Assembly (NCBI GenBank): GCA_033032175.1
Contig: CM065320.1
Span: 868,001 to 932,000, forward strand
DNA: 64,000 bases
Reading direction: 5' to 3'
Source: Saturnia japonica
Lineage: Eukaryota > Arthropoda > Insecta > Lepidoptera > Saturniidae
Positions 23,517-36,636 of the stretch are shown here, piece after piece. The translations under genes and the position numbers were made by a program. The notes under the pieces were generated by a model that was given only the letters and a program-made list of their open reading frames with translations, was not told the origin of the DNA and did not search any database. Position 1 is the first letter of the stretch, and each line of letters begins with the position of its first letter.

Positions 23517-25464
23517 AACTAGGTTTCATCTGGGACATATGATTCAGTTAAACCAGTCCTTTGTTGTCATGACTTCCTTTAGATTGTACAGATATTTCGT
23601 CAAATTTAATAACAGTCTTTATAAAGTATACCAAGGTCAATTTTATATTTTATTCAAATCTTAGTAGTTCATTCGTGTATTCAAAATGCAATATAATTTG
23701 CAACTTCTCGTATCATTTTAAAAGACTTTTCATTGTGCATTAACTAATGTTCGATTATTTTCACAAAAAAACATAATTATGGTGTTTGTTTTAGTCTATG
23801 GAGTGAATGTCCAGTGATACTATATATATATAAATAATTATATACTTTAGTAAATTACCTTTAAGAATTATTTAAAATAATTTATGATATAGGCAGGTAT
23901 AATACCTTCTATTTCAAACAGTATTATTTATTCACTTAAGTACAAAAAATATGAGCTATGAGTAAACAGCCAATCTAATAAAATCTACAATATATTGCAT
24001 AATTAAAGTCTTTTCCGGGAAACCATATTTTTTTCTCTTGTAAATTACTCATAACCTTCTAACCTTTACTTAGTTTGCCACTCGGTAACAGGAAAAATAA
24101 CGAAATAATTTCTAACAATCTCATAAATATATATACTCTCATATATATATATACTGTTTGGCAGCACTTTTAAAAGAATGATTTACTGGAATACGTGCAA
24201 TCCAAGCTTGAAAATTATAATTGTCCGCGCGTCACGAAGCCGCATTCTCTTCCGACCCGTGGGATAAAGTTCAAAGGGCATTCGCTATCGGGCCTTTGTG
24301 TCTTAGGATGTGGTTTGAATTGCAACCGTAAATGGTTGAATTATTTTAATTGTTTACACTGCAATATGTGTAAATTGCAACAATTATTCAACTTAAGTAC
24401 CTCTGTAAAGTGTCGGGTTCGTTCAAAGTAAGAAATATTTTTAAATTGCCTTCTTACTGTAACGACTAGTCATTTAATGAGCAATAACAGGCCTCTTGTA
24501 ATTTTCAAACAAATTATGATCTTTTAACTTTAGCTTAACTGCATATTTAATTTTAAACTTGAAAATATCATATATGTAATAAGCTTTTTTGTCCTTTAAT
24601 GATTTTTTTACCATCCTCTAAATAAGAATAGTTCTTTACCATTTTAAGAAAAGTACAGTTCATACGGAGTCCACTAGTGTTATATCTCAAATAAATACAC
24701 CTATAATAAGACAGTAAAGCGGCTTGATTATCCTGTGGTTCAGACGAATAACCAAAGCTCAAAAACAAGACAAGTGCAACCGTCTGATTTTGCGAGTGTT
24801 TAGTATTTTATTTAACATGCTTTAAAAGTTAGTGAGTAAATTACAAATAATAGAAACGATTGATGAATAATAATGTAATTTCTTCCCGCCATACTCTTCC
24901 GTTTTGGTCCCCATCCTAACCGTAGTACTGCGAACGCAGTGCTTGAGTAACAAAAGAGCCGTTGAACTTCCTTACCGGCAGACATTTTCCAAAGTCCTTG
25001 ATAACCTGCCGCGAAACAACTGGATAATTCCATTGCCTAACGACTTTTCGATATCCAACAACCTAGATACGAGAAATGCAACTTTATTTATTAAATTTGT
25101 ACCAGAATACAAACCAATTTTCAGTTTTATTGATTTAATCTTATGGCTGAATAAAGTATGCATTTGTCATTGAATATTTTTTCTTTTAACAACTTTAGGG
25201 CAACATCGGTAATTCAAGTCTTCGGGGACGTTATATTCTCTTAGTGGGCACTTTTCTGCGATATGGTTCATTGATTGTGTTTAATCCCCTTTTTCATAAC
25301 ACGTTGAATGGATACCCACATCGATATTTAAATTCACTTTTTGCATGTACGCAATCTGCTGATCATCAATCATAAATCGTTTCAATAAATATAAGTAACA
25401 CTAACGAACCCTACTGGACTCGAACTGGAATTATCATGATTACTATTTTTAATACTATCCAATT
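23517..25464. other. Mostly unique AT-rich DNA
   Basis: No recognised gene. GC-richer patches at 24220-24320 (open on both strands) and 24885-25045 (89-codon plus frame) carry no identifiable domain. Simple TA tracts lie near 23820 and 24123-24155. Confidence 0.5.
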
Positions 25465-25690
25465 TTCTTCTTCTTACAGTTCCTCTCCATCTATTGAAAG
25501 TTGGCAGTCAGCTCTATATATTTGTTCATAGTAAAGCGAAAGAGTTTGGCGTCGATAGAAATCACCATCTATTATCGAATGTTTCACAGCCATGACTTTC
25601 TTCGACGACCGATTTTCTGTTTTCCATCATTAGTAGTTGCAGGAGCTCAAATCTGTTATACTTAAGTATTTGATCCTTATATGCAAATTT
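25465..25690 (-). repeat. Possible dispersed repeat
   Basis: CTTCTTCTTACAGTTCC, GTTGGCAGTCAGCTC and CCATGACTTTCTTCGACGAC resemble the repeat at 54065-54290 in style, a C/T-rich start then a GTTGGCA/GGTCGGCA core. Direct identity between the two is low. Confidence 0.3.
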
Positions 25691-28600
25691 AACCTATTTG
25701 TTAGTTTGCAAAACTTCCTCATTGGTGACTTCCTTAGTGCAAGATATAGAAATCATACATCTGAATAATTACATTATGTGTGTAAACATTGGCTAAAAGA
25801 ACACTGGAAAAGAAAGCCTCCAAGTAGGATTTTACGGTTATGGTTCCCATTATTATCATACAAAATTTTTTAATTTTGCTAAGACGAAATAAACAAGAAT
25901 TCGTCCCATACAAACAAGTTCACTAATTATACAATTCACATAATTACCGTGTCGGATAATTACAGGTAGAACATTACTCGGAATGTACTTTTCAACTCGA
26001 AATTGTTATGACAAATGTGATAATGTCCTGCGGGTACGTGAAACTTCTGCCGTTCGTAGAAAAGCGCACTCGCAGTGTTTGTGGTGAAACTGCGGCGTTG
26101 CCTATCTTTACAACGAAAACTTGGGATTGTATTCAGAAAAACTCTTTAACAACGTCACTTGCAATGTACTTTTATTTTATTTTTAATAATAAAATATATC
26201 ATCACCTTTAAGTCAATTAATAACAATATGTATGAATGAATGCTTAATTAAAGCAACAGATGGCATGCAGTCCAAATATTTTATTTTATTTATTATATTT
26301 AATATTATGTAGTTAGTGTAGCCCGTATTTATTTTAATTTAAGACTAGCTCTGGCCCACAGTTTCACCCATTTCAAATTTATTTTTTAGAATCCAAATGC
26401 AAAGTAAAAAAGTTAGTTAGATATTTAATATTTTAGTTAACAAACTAAGGCGACCGATTTAATCAATAGACTGTACGAACGGTTGATAATTAGCAGAAGC
26501 TGGGCGTGAATTAAAATTGTATGTTTATATACCTTCTGCGATTGTACATAGATCTTTTGTCTATAAGTGAATTACATAATATTAATTGTAGGAATAAAGT
26601 AAACCATATTATACTATCAATTTACATGACAAAAGCCTATTACAGTGAAAAATAAAGTGTCTATGATAATAGACAGTCCATTTTGCACTACATGTCAAAC
26701 TATAATAATAAAAATAAATTGTATCAAACACGCCCTTTGTACAAACCGACCATGTCACTCTATACGCTGACATAATAAAAATTTATGAACTAAATTATCC
26801 GACTGGTGTTTGTCTACCAACAAAAAATTCACGTGTTCCAGTAGCATAACATTTCGGTTATCTACATTCCTATCTTTGTTCACGTGTGGAAAATAAACTT
26901 CATGTACATATTTGTCACGATCAATCATTTAGGAAGGTCATCTGAACGGTCCCGCGCAGGTGTCCATTGTTCTTTATTTTTGTAACTCGATTTACGTTAA
27001 AAAATATATTTTATATTCTTACTTGTGGAAGCCATTTGAGATTACTTATATTGGTAATACATAGATAGATATTTTATAGTCTAAAAACAATGAAATATAC
27101 AATATGTAGACTATGAGTATGAGTCGTTTTATTTTGAAAACATCCGCAATAACGTCGTAGTCAAAAGCTACTACTATTTTAGCATAATAAATAATATATA
27201 AGCACTTGTCTATAATACGTAAGTTTTAATCTACATAATATCAATAATATTCAGTATCCATAAATATTCGACAATTTATTAAAGTGGATTCAAGATCCTA
27301 AGAAAAAATTCTTGGATTATGCTACCATTGATAAATCGTAAATGTTTAACTTCATTTACGCAAATGTGACTACTATTGTTACAGCTCTGAAAACAATAGC
27401 TTATTTATTCCCACGACTGTACTGAGTTAGCTATTGATTGATTTTTTTACTCTATTCGTTCACTTTTCTACGTTCATTGATTAAAATATTACACGGAGTT
27501 GTTTTGTAACCTACATTTTATAGTTCAGGGACATACCTCTCTACATTAATACATATTATATAATTTTATAAGTAAATATTTTTTTACTTTCGGTTTTGGG
27601 ATAGTTCTGCCAAATCCGCCTTGATGCTCTGGATAGGTTACAGTGACGGACTATCCGTATTGTGAATAATACATATGTCACTGAGCCCTAATAAGCGTAT
27701 TTTATCGATTGCATCATGATGAGTGAAAAGTTTTTAGACCTTATCCCAGCATCATCCGTCCACTATAGAAGCACACGAACTGGAATTCGAAGGAACAGGT
27801 ACACAGCAGCAGTAATCTCAGCAAGAACAAAGAAGTTTGCAAATTCTTATGTTTGCCGCCGTTCAGCAAGTTCCTCCGATGACTGTGAATGAAAATTGTC
27901 ACTACGGTCGCCATTTTTTTTCGACTGCACCGTATTTTCCATAACTTAATGTGCAATAATTTTTCCGAGCTACTTACTACAAAAAAAATATAGATGAATG
28001 TTAGATAGAAAAACTGATTTTGATAAAAAAAAAAAACAAAGTATTGGCAAGTTGGTCTCCTATATTCTCAACAAAAATTATGTCATAATTTAAAGTACAG
28101 TTCTAGGAATGAGAAGAACATCTTTTCCCGTGATTTGAATGTTAAAAAAGTATGAGACAACAAAATCTAAAAACGACTATTTATCAGTAATATTATCTAA
28201 GCAGAACGAAGGTAAACTCTTTCTATAGAGCGATCCATAACGTAATAAATCGGTCAGAATAAAACTACAAAATGAGTCCATCTATATAATCTATATTTCG
28301 ATACGTCAACGGCCCCAGGTTCAGTCCGACCGTTCAGCGTATCCATTTGAAACTCAATTTGTGCAGACTTCAGTTCCAATTGTTGCAGTGCGCAATCAAT
28401 TTTAATATAGGCCAGCCGTCACTATATGCCCCTCGTACGATACACACCGACAATTTTAGTAACAAGCTTTATTATAGTAACAGATATATTGAAAACTTCG
28501 TTATTAGATGGCATTTTTATATTATATTTTATTATTTGCCTTCCAAATGAAAACGACTGGCGCTCCACCTATTGTGAATAAATTGTATAAATATAGAAAT

Positions 28601-29960
28601 TTTGCAAATGTGCGCTCAACAAGTTACCAAAGTGTCGTCTCAAACTAGTGTACATGGGGGACAAAAAACAATCCAATGGGACTGTAAACTATCGGTAGAT
28701 TGGAAACGAACTTTTAAGGTTATGGGAAAATGCCGATTTGCAATGGTCTATTTGTTCACTTTATGCTCACCGTTTCAACCTAACCTACGAAAATATAACT
28801 GTTCGATTTCAAATTTTAGTATCCGTTCACAATCCACCAACAGTTTATAATCTCACTAGATAATAATATCCGGTGGCATACATAAATTGATTAACTAATG
28901 TGATAGAAGTACAAGAATTCTGCAAGGAATAGAAGAAATTGATAGACTAGAAATTGACAGAGAATAGGATGACTCTTGTAACTACGCCTTTGCATTTACT
29001 TTATACGCAAAACTAATATCACAATAAAAATATTGCCTAAACGAGTTATCTGTGTGGAGTATAGTTACAAATTGCTGATATTGGTCTGCAAGATTAAAGT
29101 TTTAATACGATAAAATGGGTTTATGTAAAACCCTAGTATTATTCCAATTGTTATATCTGGTCGAAGCAATGGTCGCAAATGTTTATGGCGCCAATATACC
29201 GAGTTGTGCCGTTAACAAAAATTTACTGGACCAGGGTTCTCCCTTTTTTACAGACTATCTATTTCGTGCATGTTCATAAAAAACCAATTTCGAGGGTAGT
29301 TTTAGCAGATTTATAGTAGTTTTGTATCAATATTTATCTTTGTAAATAAAACTGTTGTTTTTAGGGTTAGCATGTGACATTAAATTTGTTTTGAATTATT
29401 GACATTTAATCTATAATATAGGTAATCCTTACTTGGGTATTCGTAAATAATTTTGTAATATCAATTATCAGGGTCTAATATAAATGTTTACTTAAATATA
29501 AGGAAGGTTTTTTAATGCGATTTTATGCCTTATATGTAAAAAATATCGCCTTAATTGGTGTCAACAGTGCATCAAGTGTAAGGACCTAATATTAAACAGG
29601 TGGATCAGCATTACCACATACAAACCGGTATGAATATGACCGTGGTTACTGTTGATAGATCTCTCGTTAAATTGATTATAACTCAGCGGCTTCAAATCCT
29701 ACAATGATTCTGAGATTTCGATGAATGAAAACATTTGAATAAAACCATGAAAGCAATTTTTCAGTATTTTTTGCTGGGAACCGCACTTGATAACTAGTAA
29801 GTAACTATCTAGGCTTACCATTTTCAACCACATCGTTTCTTAATATTAGATGAAATTGTGGCCTAGCAATAGCATATAATTCGTTAAAAAAGTGAATCTT
29901 CGTAGCACGTCTGGCATATGTGAAACTGTTATTGGAAGACAATTTAATCCATACAATAAT
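25691..29960. other. Long stretch without a recognised gene
   Basis: About 4.3 kb, mostly unique AT-rich sequence. A GC-richer patch at 26020-26110 is open on both strands without a known domain. A LINE-tail style start (ACTAGCTCTGGCCCACAG) lies near 26344. Frames at 27741-27956, 28347-28550 and 28602-28850 show no motif. Confidence 0.5.
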
Positions 29961-29977
29961 GGGGGGGATGGGGGGGG
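29961..29977 (+). other. G7-AT-G8 run, possible G-quadruplex
   Basis: Seven G, then AT, then eight G. Four GGG blocks can be drawn from this, enough for a two-tract G-quadruplex. It stands out in AT-rich DNA. No promoter or gene is attached. Confidence 0.6.
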
Positions 29978-30094
29978 TGCATTTAGTGGACTGTATTTTT
30001 TTGATAGAATCACGTTATCTTAAGTTTTGATATAAAATATGGCGGATTCCTTCGTGCACTTCGATGACTCTAATAATAAGGCAAAACCACTCAC

Positions 30095-30145
30095 CTTGAA
30101 CTCCGGTTTCTTCTTATATTTGGAGGATCTCTTGCGCAGGTCCAA
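30095..30145 (-). other. Candidate short exon end with consensus donor
   Basis: On the minus strand a lysine- and arginine-rich frame (LDLRKRSSKYKKKPEFK) ends at 30095, followed directly by GTGAGT, a consensus 5' splice site. A TGA closes the frame upstream, and no good acceptor is seen between. The plus strand here is also open. It may be chance. Confidence 0.22.
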
Positions 30146-31205
30146 TCACACAAAACGTTCTTATTACATTTAGGCTGCAGACACCAATAGTTTATAACAT
30201 ATTTATATCTCAATAGTACAGACAATTGCGGCGCGGCGCGGCACACATGGCGGTGCAAGACGTATTAACACTGCATCCCTGCATGGTGAGGGGTGAGGGG
30301 TTCAAGGCAATGAGCGATGCCTTAGGACGCGGAAGAGTTTTTGCCACCGTCATTCACGGGAGGGTTGTACCCGATTATGAGGTCATCGAGTACACGTTTA
30401 GGCGCAAACATTAATAATATAGCCGCTATACTCATAAATAGTAATAACTGTCAACATCGTTTTTAAAAATCAAGTTACGTTGCTAATTGATTTTACAGCC
30501 AGACAAAATACAAACGTCTTGAGATAAACACTCACAGTTAAATATAGATTTAAATTTTTAAAATAATTGGAACTCAGATGGCGTTACACAAAATTTTGGA
30601 TAGCATAAAAAGTATCAAACATTTAATAGCTGACAACGTAGTAGTTTCATACAATACGTAACAATATGTGTTGCAATTAATCAATAGAGATGGCAGTCAA
30701 ACAAATTTCACCGTGACAATATGTAGGTACAACCGATTTTACCCCAACCTGGTCATTAGAAGATTCACACAATCTTTATAAAAAGCATCCTGTTCGAACC
30801 CCGGTCTGGCAACACAAGTTGTCTTTATTTTTCTCCATCTAGGTATCTTCACGCTTACCGCGCTGGCAGCTATCACTTTTTGGTTCTGAATTCACGCGTG
30901 CGCCGCGCCGGTATTGTTTTGATAAGTTTTTGTTGTTTTTTGATCAGATCGCGATATAACTTGTATATTGCCGTGTTAATTATGGTCAATGTGCTGGTTT
31001 GAGTTACGAGTACCATCGTTTGATAACTTGAAGAAAACCTCTTGTAATTGTTTGTTTGAACTGTGTTGTGCCATTGGTATAATCTCCCTATTGCGTCCGT
31101 TTGTTTTGTTATATTGTGTAAACTTGTAATCTCGCCAGGAGACGAAATGGTATGAGAAGCCAGTGAACGACATGACTTAACCTTATCCCACCTATCCCTT
31201 GACTG
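30146..31205. other. Mixed non-coding stretch
   Basis: Outside the frame at 30226-30414, this holds a box B-like GTTCGAACCCCGG near 30792, perhaps a SINE relic, and a GC-richer segment at 30850-30920. A GTGAGT donor-like site follows GTCAGTG near 31250. No coding frame is recognised. Confidence 0.4.
30226..30414 (+). other. Unassigned GC-rich open frame, about 62 codons
   Basis: Bases 30226-30410 are GC-rich against AT-rich flanks. The frame contains AVQDVLTLHPCMVRGEGFK and GRGRVFATVIHGRVVPDYEV and ends in TAA. A TAG closes it just upstream, and a weak acceptor (GTACAG) lies at about 30216-30221. The minus strand is also open over half the span. The product is not recognised; it could be a terminal exon, a pseudogene fragment or a transferred piece. 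Confidence 0.28.
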
Positions 31206-31944
31206 TTGCCGGTGAATTGTGGAGTTTCTTCCGTCAGCGTAGACGCCGTCAGTGGTGAGTTTATTTATATTATTGTAAATTTGTTATCCCTGCGAAACAC
31301 AGGTCATTGTTGTATCACACACCACAGTCCATCGAGGGTTCAGATGAGAAGTCCTGAACACTTGATGGATGACATAACACATCTTATGTCATATTCAACG
31401 ACGAAAGATACTTCTGTGCCAAAAATTAAAATCTCTTCAACCACTTATACCTTGTTGATAGACAAACATTTAAATAAACTTACTTTTGCGTTAATAATGT
31501 AGATTAATTATTGGTTTCTGCTGCGGACGCTATTAGTCCTATTATTAGTATTATTAGTAGTCCTAGTTTTAGCTATTACTTATACCTTAGACCTATACTT
31601 TAGATTAGACAGCTGAATTTCTTGCTTGTGATAACCGTTGCGTGGATTTTATTAAGCTCTGTTCATATTTTTAACATAAAGTAGGTATTTTTTAGAGTAT
31701 ATGAATAATTTATAATCAGAATATTATGCCGCCACTTCATTCTCGTCAATCACTGTCCAATTAACTTTATAACTCAGTAGAATACAGTTTGATACTATTT
31801 TTTATTATCTTCTGAAAAAACTACTCACGTGACAGTGACATTGATGTTATATGTCAAATGAGAAGAATTAAAAATAAGTAAATAGAAAAGTACACCTTGA
31901 TTTTTAATCCACTGCAAAAAGGAGGAAAATCTCAATTCGAATGC
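31206..31944. other. No gene recognised
   Basis: A 98-codon frame at 31206-31502 has no motif and crosses a donor-like GGTGAGTTT; taken as chance. Confidence 0.45.
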
Positions 31945-32160
31945 CGGTTTTTTTTTTATGGATGGTAAGCCATAACTTCTTTGTTTATTAAACGACTTGG
32001 ATGATTTTTTTGTTGGAAAGGTAATACCTCAAGGGTGGTCCCATTTAAATTTTATTGGCATTGGACTTTAGACTTCGAAGATACACCAGGGAACTCCTGA
32101 AAGTCATTGAATATGGTTCTCTGTTTTGTTAAAAATTGTCTTTTATTAAAAATACACTTT
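31945..32160 (+). repeat. Dispersed repeat, family D5
   Basis: GCCATAACTTCTTTGTTTAT, GGATGATT, GGTGGTCYCATTT, TTGGNATT and TTTTGTTAAAAATTGTCTT occur here and in the same order at 45525-45710. The copies are of similar length and moderately diverged. Confidence 0.8.
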
Positions 32161-32514
32161 TCGGTGTAGTAAGTAAACATATTGGCAATATCACCAGACT
32201 TATTTGCCTACTCAATTATCTACAGTTAAGCACCTGACATTGAATTCGAAAAGTGATAAATAGCATTTTATTATATTCGTTTAGCTGCACTTTGTCGACT
32301 AACCTACTTTCATCGGTATTTATAAAACAGTGCCAAGGAAAGGGCCCCCCCTTAAACATCTTCTTTACTTGAAAAACTTTGTGCTTCATTTACTCCACCA
32401 GCGCCAAATTACCTGTTTATTGTTGTAGTTGGTTTAGGAAAAGTATTTAAAGAGAATGCGCTAAAGGCATGAGTAGCGGCATCTATCTCGCCACATACGA
32501 CGCATCTTGACAGG
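32161..32514. other. No gene recognised
   Basis: AT-rich; nothing identified. Confidence 0.5.
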
Positions 32515-32720
32515 CCTCGTGGTGCAGTGGTAGTAAACGCTACTATTGAGCCAAGAGGTCGCGGGATCGATCCCCACTCATGACTTACTTTGTGTGATGA
32601 GCATAAATGTCAGTTGTTTGTGTCTGGGTGTTAAATATCTATATATGTATGTATATCAGCTGTTTAGTTACCATTTTACAAGCTTTGCTTAGTTTGGAAT
32701 TCAATGGCCGTGTCTAAAAT
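32515..32720 (+). repeat. tRNA-derived SINE (SINE-2)
   Basis: A clear split pol III promoter is present: box A around GTGGTGCAGTGGTAGTAA (32519-32536) and box B in GGTCGCGGGATCGATCCCC (32557-32575). The body has GATGAGCATAAATGTCAGTT and ATGTATATCAGCTGTTTA. The body, without a full head, recurs in reverse at 40600-40800. The style is that of lepidopteran SINEs. It is unlikely to be a tRNA gene, since the acceptor and anticodon arms do not pair. Confidence 0.85.
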
Positions 32721-33714
32721 TGGAACAATTGGAATATATACAAGAACACGACAACAACCGTTGGGCAGCTGCCCGCCAGACATAACACCCGCCTGGTCGG
32801 AGGATCCTCCCTTTGTCCCAAAACATGTTTATTTTCGACTTTATTCCCTGCCATTGTCATTACGTATTGCATATGGTATTTTATACTGTAAATAAATATA
32901 TAAAAATATGAATAATAATAATCAAATAAATATGGTAGCTACATTTCCAGATATTACATACTAACGGACAAGCAGATATTGCTTTTCATAGTTTGTGTAA
33001 TAATGTGAAGTAAGCAATGTGTATGACTATATGTATGTAATTGTTTTCTCGGAAATAGCTTTATCGATTGTGAAGAAAATTTGGATCTAGACGGTGTTTT
33101 ACTATGGCGGTTTACTATTCAACTTAGTCTCTCAAATACTATATTTTGAAATATATAGCGATACAGTGTAATAAATAATACCTTATATACGATTTTTAGT
33201 GTTTTTAAAGTCTTTATTGTGGACCTTCATGAATAATTACTTATCTTAAAACGACTTGTGTAAAATGTTTTCAACAAGAAAACTAGGAAGTAATAATTTA
33301 ATCATACAATGTAGGTTCTCTTGGAAAGTCAACGCAAACCCTCGCACCAGAAAATTTTTAAGTGCCACATTTTAGTAATATTGCTCAAGCTTTCTTAATA
33401 TTATATAAATGAAATTATGAATAGAGGTTGTTACGAAGAGTATTATAATAAACTTCACCTTTAACACCTCAATGTGCCGCATCGATGAACTATTTGCATT
33501 ATTCAAAACGGGCCAAGACTTATATTATCTTTGCACTCAAAACTTTGAATAAACCACTCGAGTTTATGCCGTGAAAATAATATAAGTTTTCATCGAGTTC
33601 GACGAAGTCATATACAAAACTATGGTACAGTAAAAAATTAGTATCACAATTCTGTAAAATGTCTAAAACAACATTGCAAATGTTACATTGTAGTTTGGAT
33701 GGAAAGGATAGAAA
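32721..33714. other. No gene recognised
   Basis: A GC-rich patch at 32758-32822 lies right after the SINE but has no recognised frame. The rest is AT-rich. Confidence 0.45.
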
Positions 33715-33769
33715 ATAATCTATAATAATAAATTCGTAGTTTTGTCTGTACATGTAATTTTTTCCAAAT

Positions 33770-33995
33770 TTCCTGATAGACTTCTATTATAAAAGACACT
33801 AATCATGAATACAACTTTTTTTGGATGTTTATATTATCATACCTCAATTGATAAGCTATAAGAAAAGCCAATCATACTTTTATAAATAATTTTTTTTTTT
33901 GTAAATATGATTTTTTTTTTTATTAATTCATAACCCATATTAATGAATCTGCACAATATACGCGTGCGGAGCTGCAGGGCACCGCTAGTCAATTA
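33770..33995 (+). repeat. Dispersed repeat, family D3
   Basis: CCTCAATTGATAAGCTATAAG, an AT-rich middle and the end ACGCGTGCGGAGCTGCAGGG, CACCGCTAGT match 48790-48956 in order. Two T-runs of 10 (near 33890 and 33910) interrupt it. Confidence 0.65.
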
Positions 33996-34721
33996 CATAT
34001 GTATTAATACAAGCAATGCCTCGAAATTTGATATCTAGTTACCCTAAACTGGCAAAATGGGCGTCAAACTGCGGAGATTAGTGGATACATAAAATACTAA
34101 GTTGATTTTTTTAACAGGGTTGATAAATTTACTGTACTACACCTGATGAAAATACATTACTTACAATCCAAAAGAAACCAGCCAAAAGGCGTTTACGAGT
34201 CGTACGAACGTAGTACGGCTTACAAATAGCCATAGAGCCACTACTTGGTTATAATATATAGTTAGCCCTTAGAGCATTCCAATTAACCTCAGTATGCAAT
34301 AAAATTGTCTATATACTAACAAAAGATAAACGGTTTTATATAAAATTATATTGTTTTACTATCATACACTGTGGTCACTCAGATGATACCTGCCGTGCAG
34401 CTTGTGCTTTGTGAAACAACATTGTTAAGCCACTGAATGTCGCAGAGGTGTTGTGACTTTGTTGTGGAAACGTGCTGTCAAAACACAAACAGCGTTTTAT
34501 TATTTAATTTGAAATATTAGTTACGTTGTTACAATTTTGCTAGGATCGTTATGGAGTATGTAACATTTCAGCTTTCTTACAATTTTTAACCGTACCTACA
34601 TTTAATGAAAGAAACACTGATAATTTTGTGATGATTTTTCAACCGTTACCTTTATAAAAATTTAAATATGGAAAGAAGTAAAGTAGTTTGTAAAGTAAAG
34701 TTTGTTTGTAAAGTAGAAGTG
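33996..34721. other. Left flank of the LTR element
   Basis: No gene or repeat recognised. The last bases TAAGTA (34722-34727) are the likely target-site duplication. Confidence 0.5.
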
Positions 34722-34727
34722 TAAGTA

Positions 34728-35015
34728 GTTAAATTTCGGGAGCACTGCCGAGGGTTTTTAAAAAGTCTAAGACAAGACTGATTCTCAAGAAGCTTTATTA
34801 AGAATGCTTTTATTTGTTACAAATGTCTCTTTTATAAACTCTTATTCTATAAACACAAAGTGGGGCTGTTTACTATGAAATAATGAGAAATATGTCGCAA
34901 TACATTCAGTCAAAACACCAGGTGTCTATCAGTAGTTTGCAGACACGTAACATCAGCATTTCTAACGTATGTACCAATTAACAAGACGTAATAGGAGAGG
35001 GTACAGACTGCATAA
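34728..35015 (-). repeat. 3' LTR of the errantivirus
   Basis: 288 bp, identical to 39941-40228 except G at 34994 against A at 40207. It is adjacent on its inner side to the polypurine tract. On the minus strand it contains TATAAAAG followed by two AATAAA signals, which would serve as promoter in the 5' copy and as polyadenylation signals in this copy. Confidence 0.95.
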
Positions 35016-36617
35016 ACCTCCCCCCTCAAGTTCGAAATTATCAGAGGGATGATTATCACTATGATTATTTCGATAGAATTGCTTTTTACAAAAACTGAGC
35101 TTATATACTAAGAATACAAGAATTAATAGAAATATAATCACATATAACAATAAAGTTCCGGCACTAACACTTTTTACATTATATAATTCTTTCACTTGAT
35201 GTTTTTAGTTCACTTTCACTGATTTTTAAAGATTATTTAAATGTTGAAGATTTATTAATTCACTGTTATCCAAATTGATGGGTTCACGTTGCAATTGTTG
35301 CTCAGTAATTGTTATTTCGGGAAGATTAATAATCGGTAATTTTGACATCTTCAAATTACTCGTAGTAATATGGTGAGCTTTTAGCGTAATTTCACAATTT
35401 TAACATTCGCAATGGTCATCTAGGACGAGGAAGTATGTCCCTTCTATATTTTCTTTCGTTTATTTCGTCGTTACAAATTTTTGATAATATATTCTCAGCG
35501 TTACTATGAAGAATCCATCTCTCTTTTCCAATTGGTTGTATCTTAATGGTCTTGATTTCAACTGGTACTGGATGACAAGAACTCGTATTCGAAGAAAATT
35601 GAATTAATGCTGTTATGCAAGTGTCTTTGAAGTTGTTCGAGAATCATCCTCGTGACACAGGAACATTTCGTCGTGAAGTTCATTACAAGGTAAAGTGAGC
35701 GAGACAAATTTAGACCCTTTTACTAATAGGTAAGGAAATTTAGGAATAATGATGGTGGTATGATTAGAAGGATTGGTCATAGGTATTGGAATTGCTCTGT
35801 AGTATGTATAAATTTCATCTCTAATTATTGGTATATTACTAAATGAATGTTATTTGACTTCCTTTTGTATAAGCTTTAAGCTCTATACATTGCTCTATTT
35901 TAACTAAATTGTCATAACTTACTGGATACACAAGTTTGTAGAATTTCTCTATCTTTTTTAACAATTCTAATAATTCATTTGAGTTTATAAGAGATTGGTG
36001 TATATTTTTATTTACTGAATGCCAGAGAAGTTTCAATTTCATTCAACCGAATGTAGAGTAGTTGAAAATTATTGAAATAAATTATAAACATTATAAAATT
36101 ATGGGTAGTTATATCAATATTAGTTTGATTTATTAATTTTTTTTATTTCTCGTAACTCTTTATCTATTCGAATGAAATTGTCCTTCGTGAAATTTGTTAT
36201 CTTTATCATTGATTCAGAAATATCTGATATTAAGGTTACCTTTTTAATGAGTGTATTTTGGCGTGTCGTTAGAGAATCAATCATATTTTCATATCTTAAA
36301 GCATCATTATGATCTAAGTTACCAGTTATAAGCTTAATAATAGATCCAAGAGGATTGAGAAGTCCACGTTTAATTCTAGTTGATGGAGATAACTGTTCTA
36401 ATTTTTGAATACTAATATTCATTACATAATTCGTTTGAAGCTTTACATTAAAAAGTTGAACATTAGATGTTTCATTATCAAAATGTGTTTTTAAATATTG
36501 ATTAAATTTAGTATATCTTTTTATATTGAATTCTAAATCCTCACGTATCAGACTTAAATCTAAAATCTTAATTATTGTCCACTTATCATAACTTACACTA
36601 GCTTGACCTTGTTTCAC
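34962..36617 (-). pseudogene. env: Interrupted errantivirus env region
   Basis: Errantivirus envelope proteins resemble baculovirus F fusion proteins. The first piece (36617-36120, 165 codons) has the furin-type site RIKR at about residues 81-84, directly before a hydrophobic-start fusion-peptide region, and a coiled-coil-like part after it. The same frame is open upstream past 36700 and overlaps the end of the Gag-integrase ORF, with a hydrophobic leader there; env mRNA in this family is normally spliced. It is broken after 36120 by a stop. Further pieces follow in open segments at 36042-35839 and 35195-34962, the last with a strong membrane span and basic tail that runs through the polypurine tract into the LTR. 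Several stops and frame changes lie between, so no complete envelope can be made. Breaks are described only; no repair is given. Confidence 0.8.
35016..35030 (-). other. Polypurine tract
   Basis: On the minus strand the bases just before the 3' LTR read GAGGGGGGAGGT. This is the purine run that primes plus-strand DNA synthesis in LTR elements. Its position directly beside the LTR supports the element orientation. Confidence 0.85.
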
Positions 36618-36636
36618 AAGGACTATACCGGGATTT

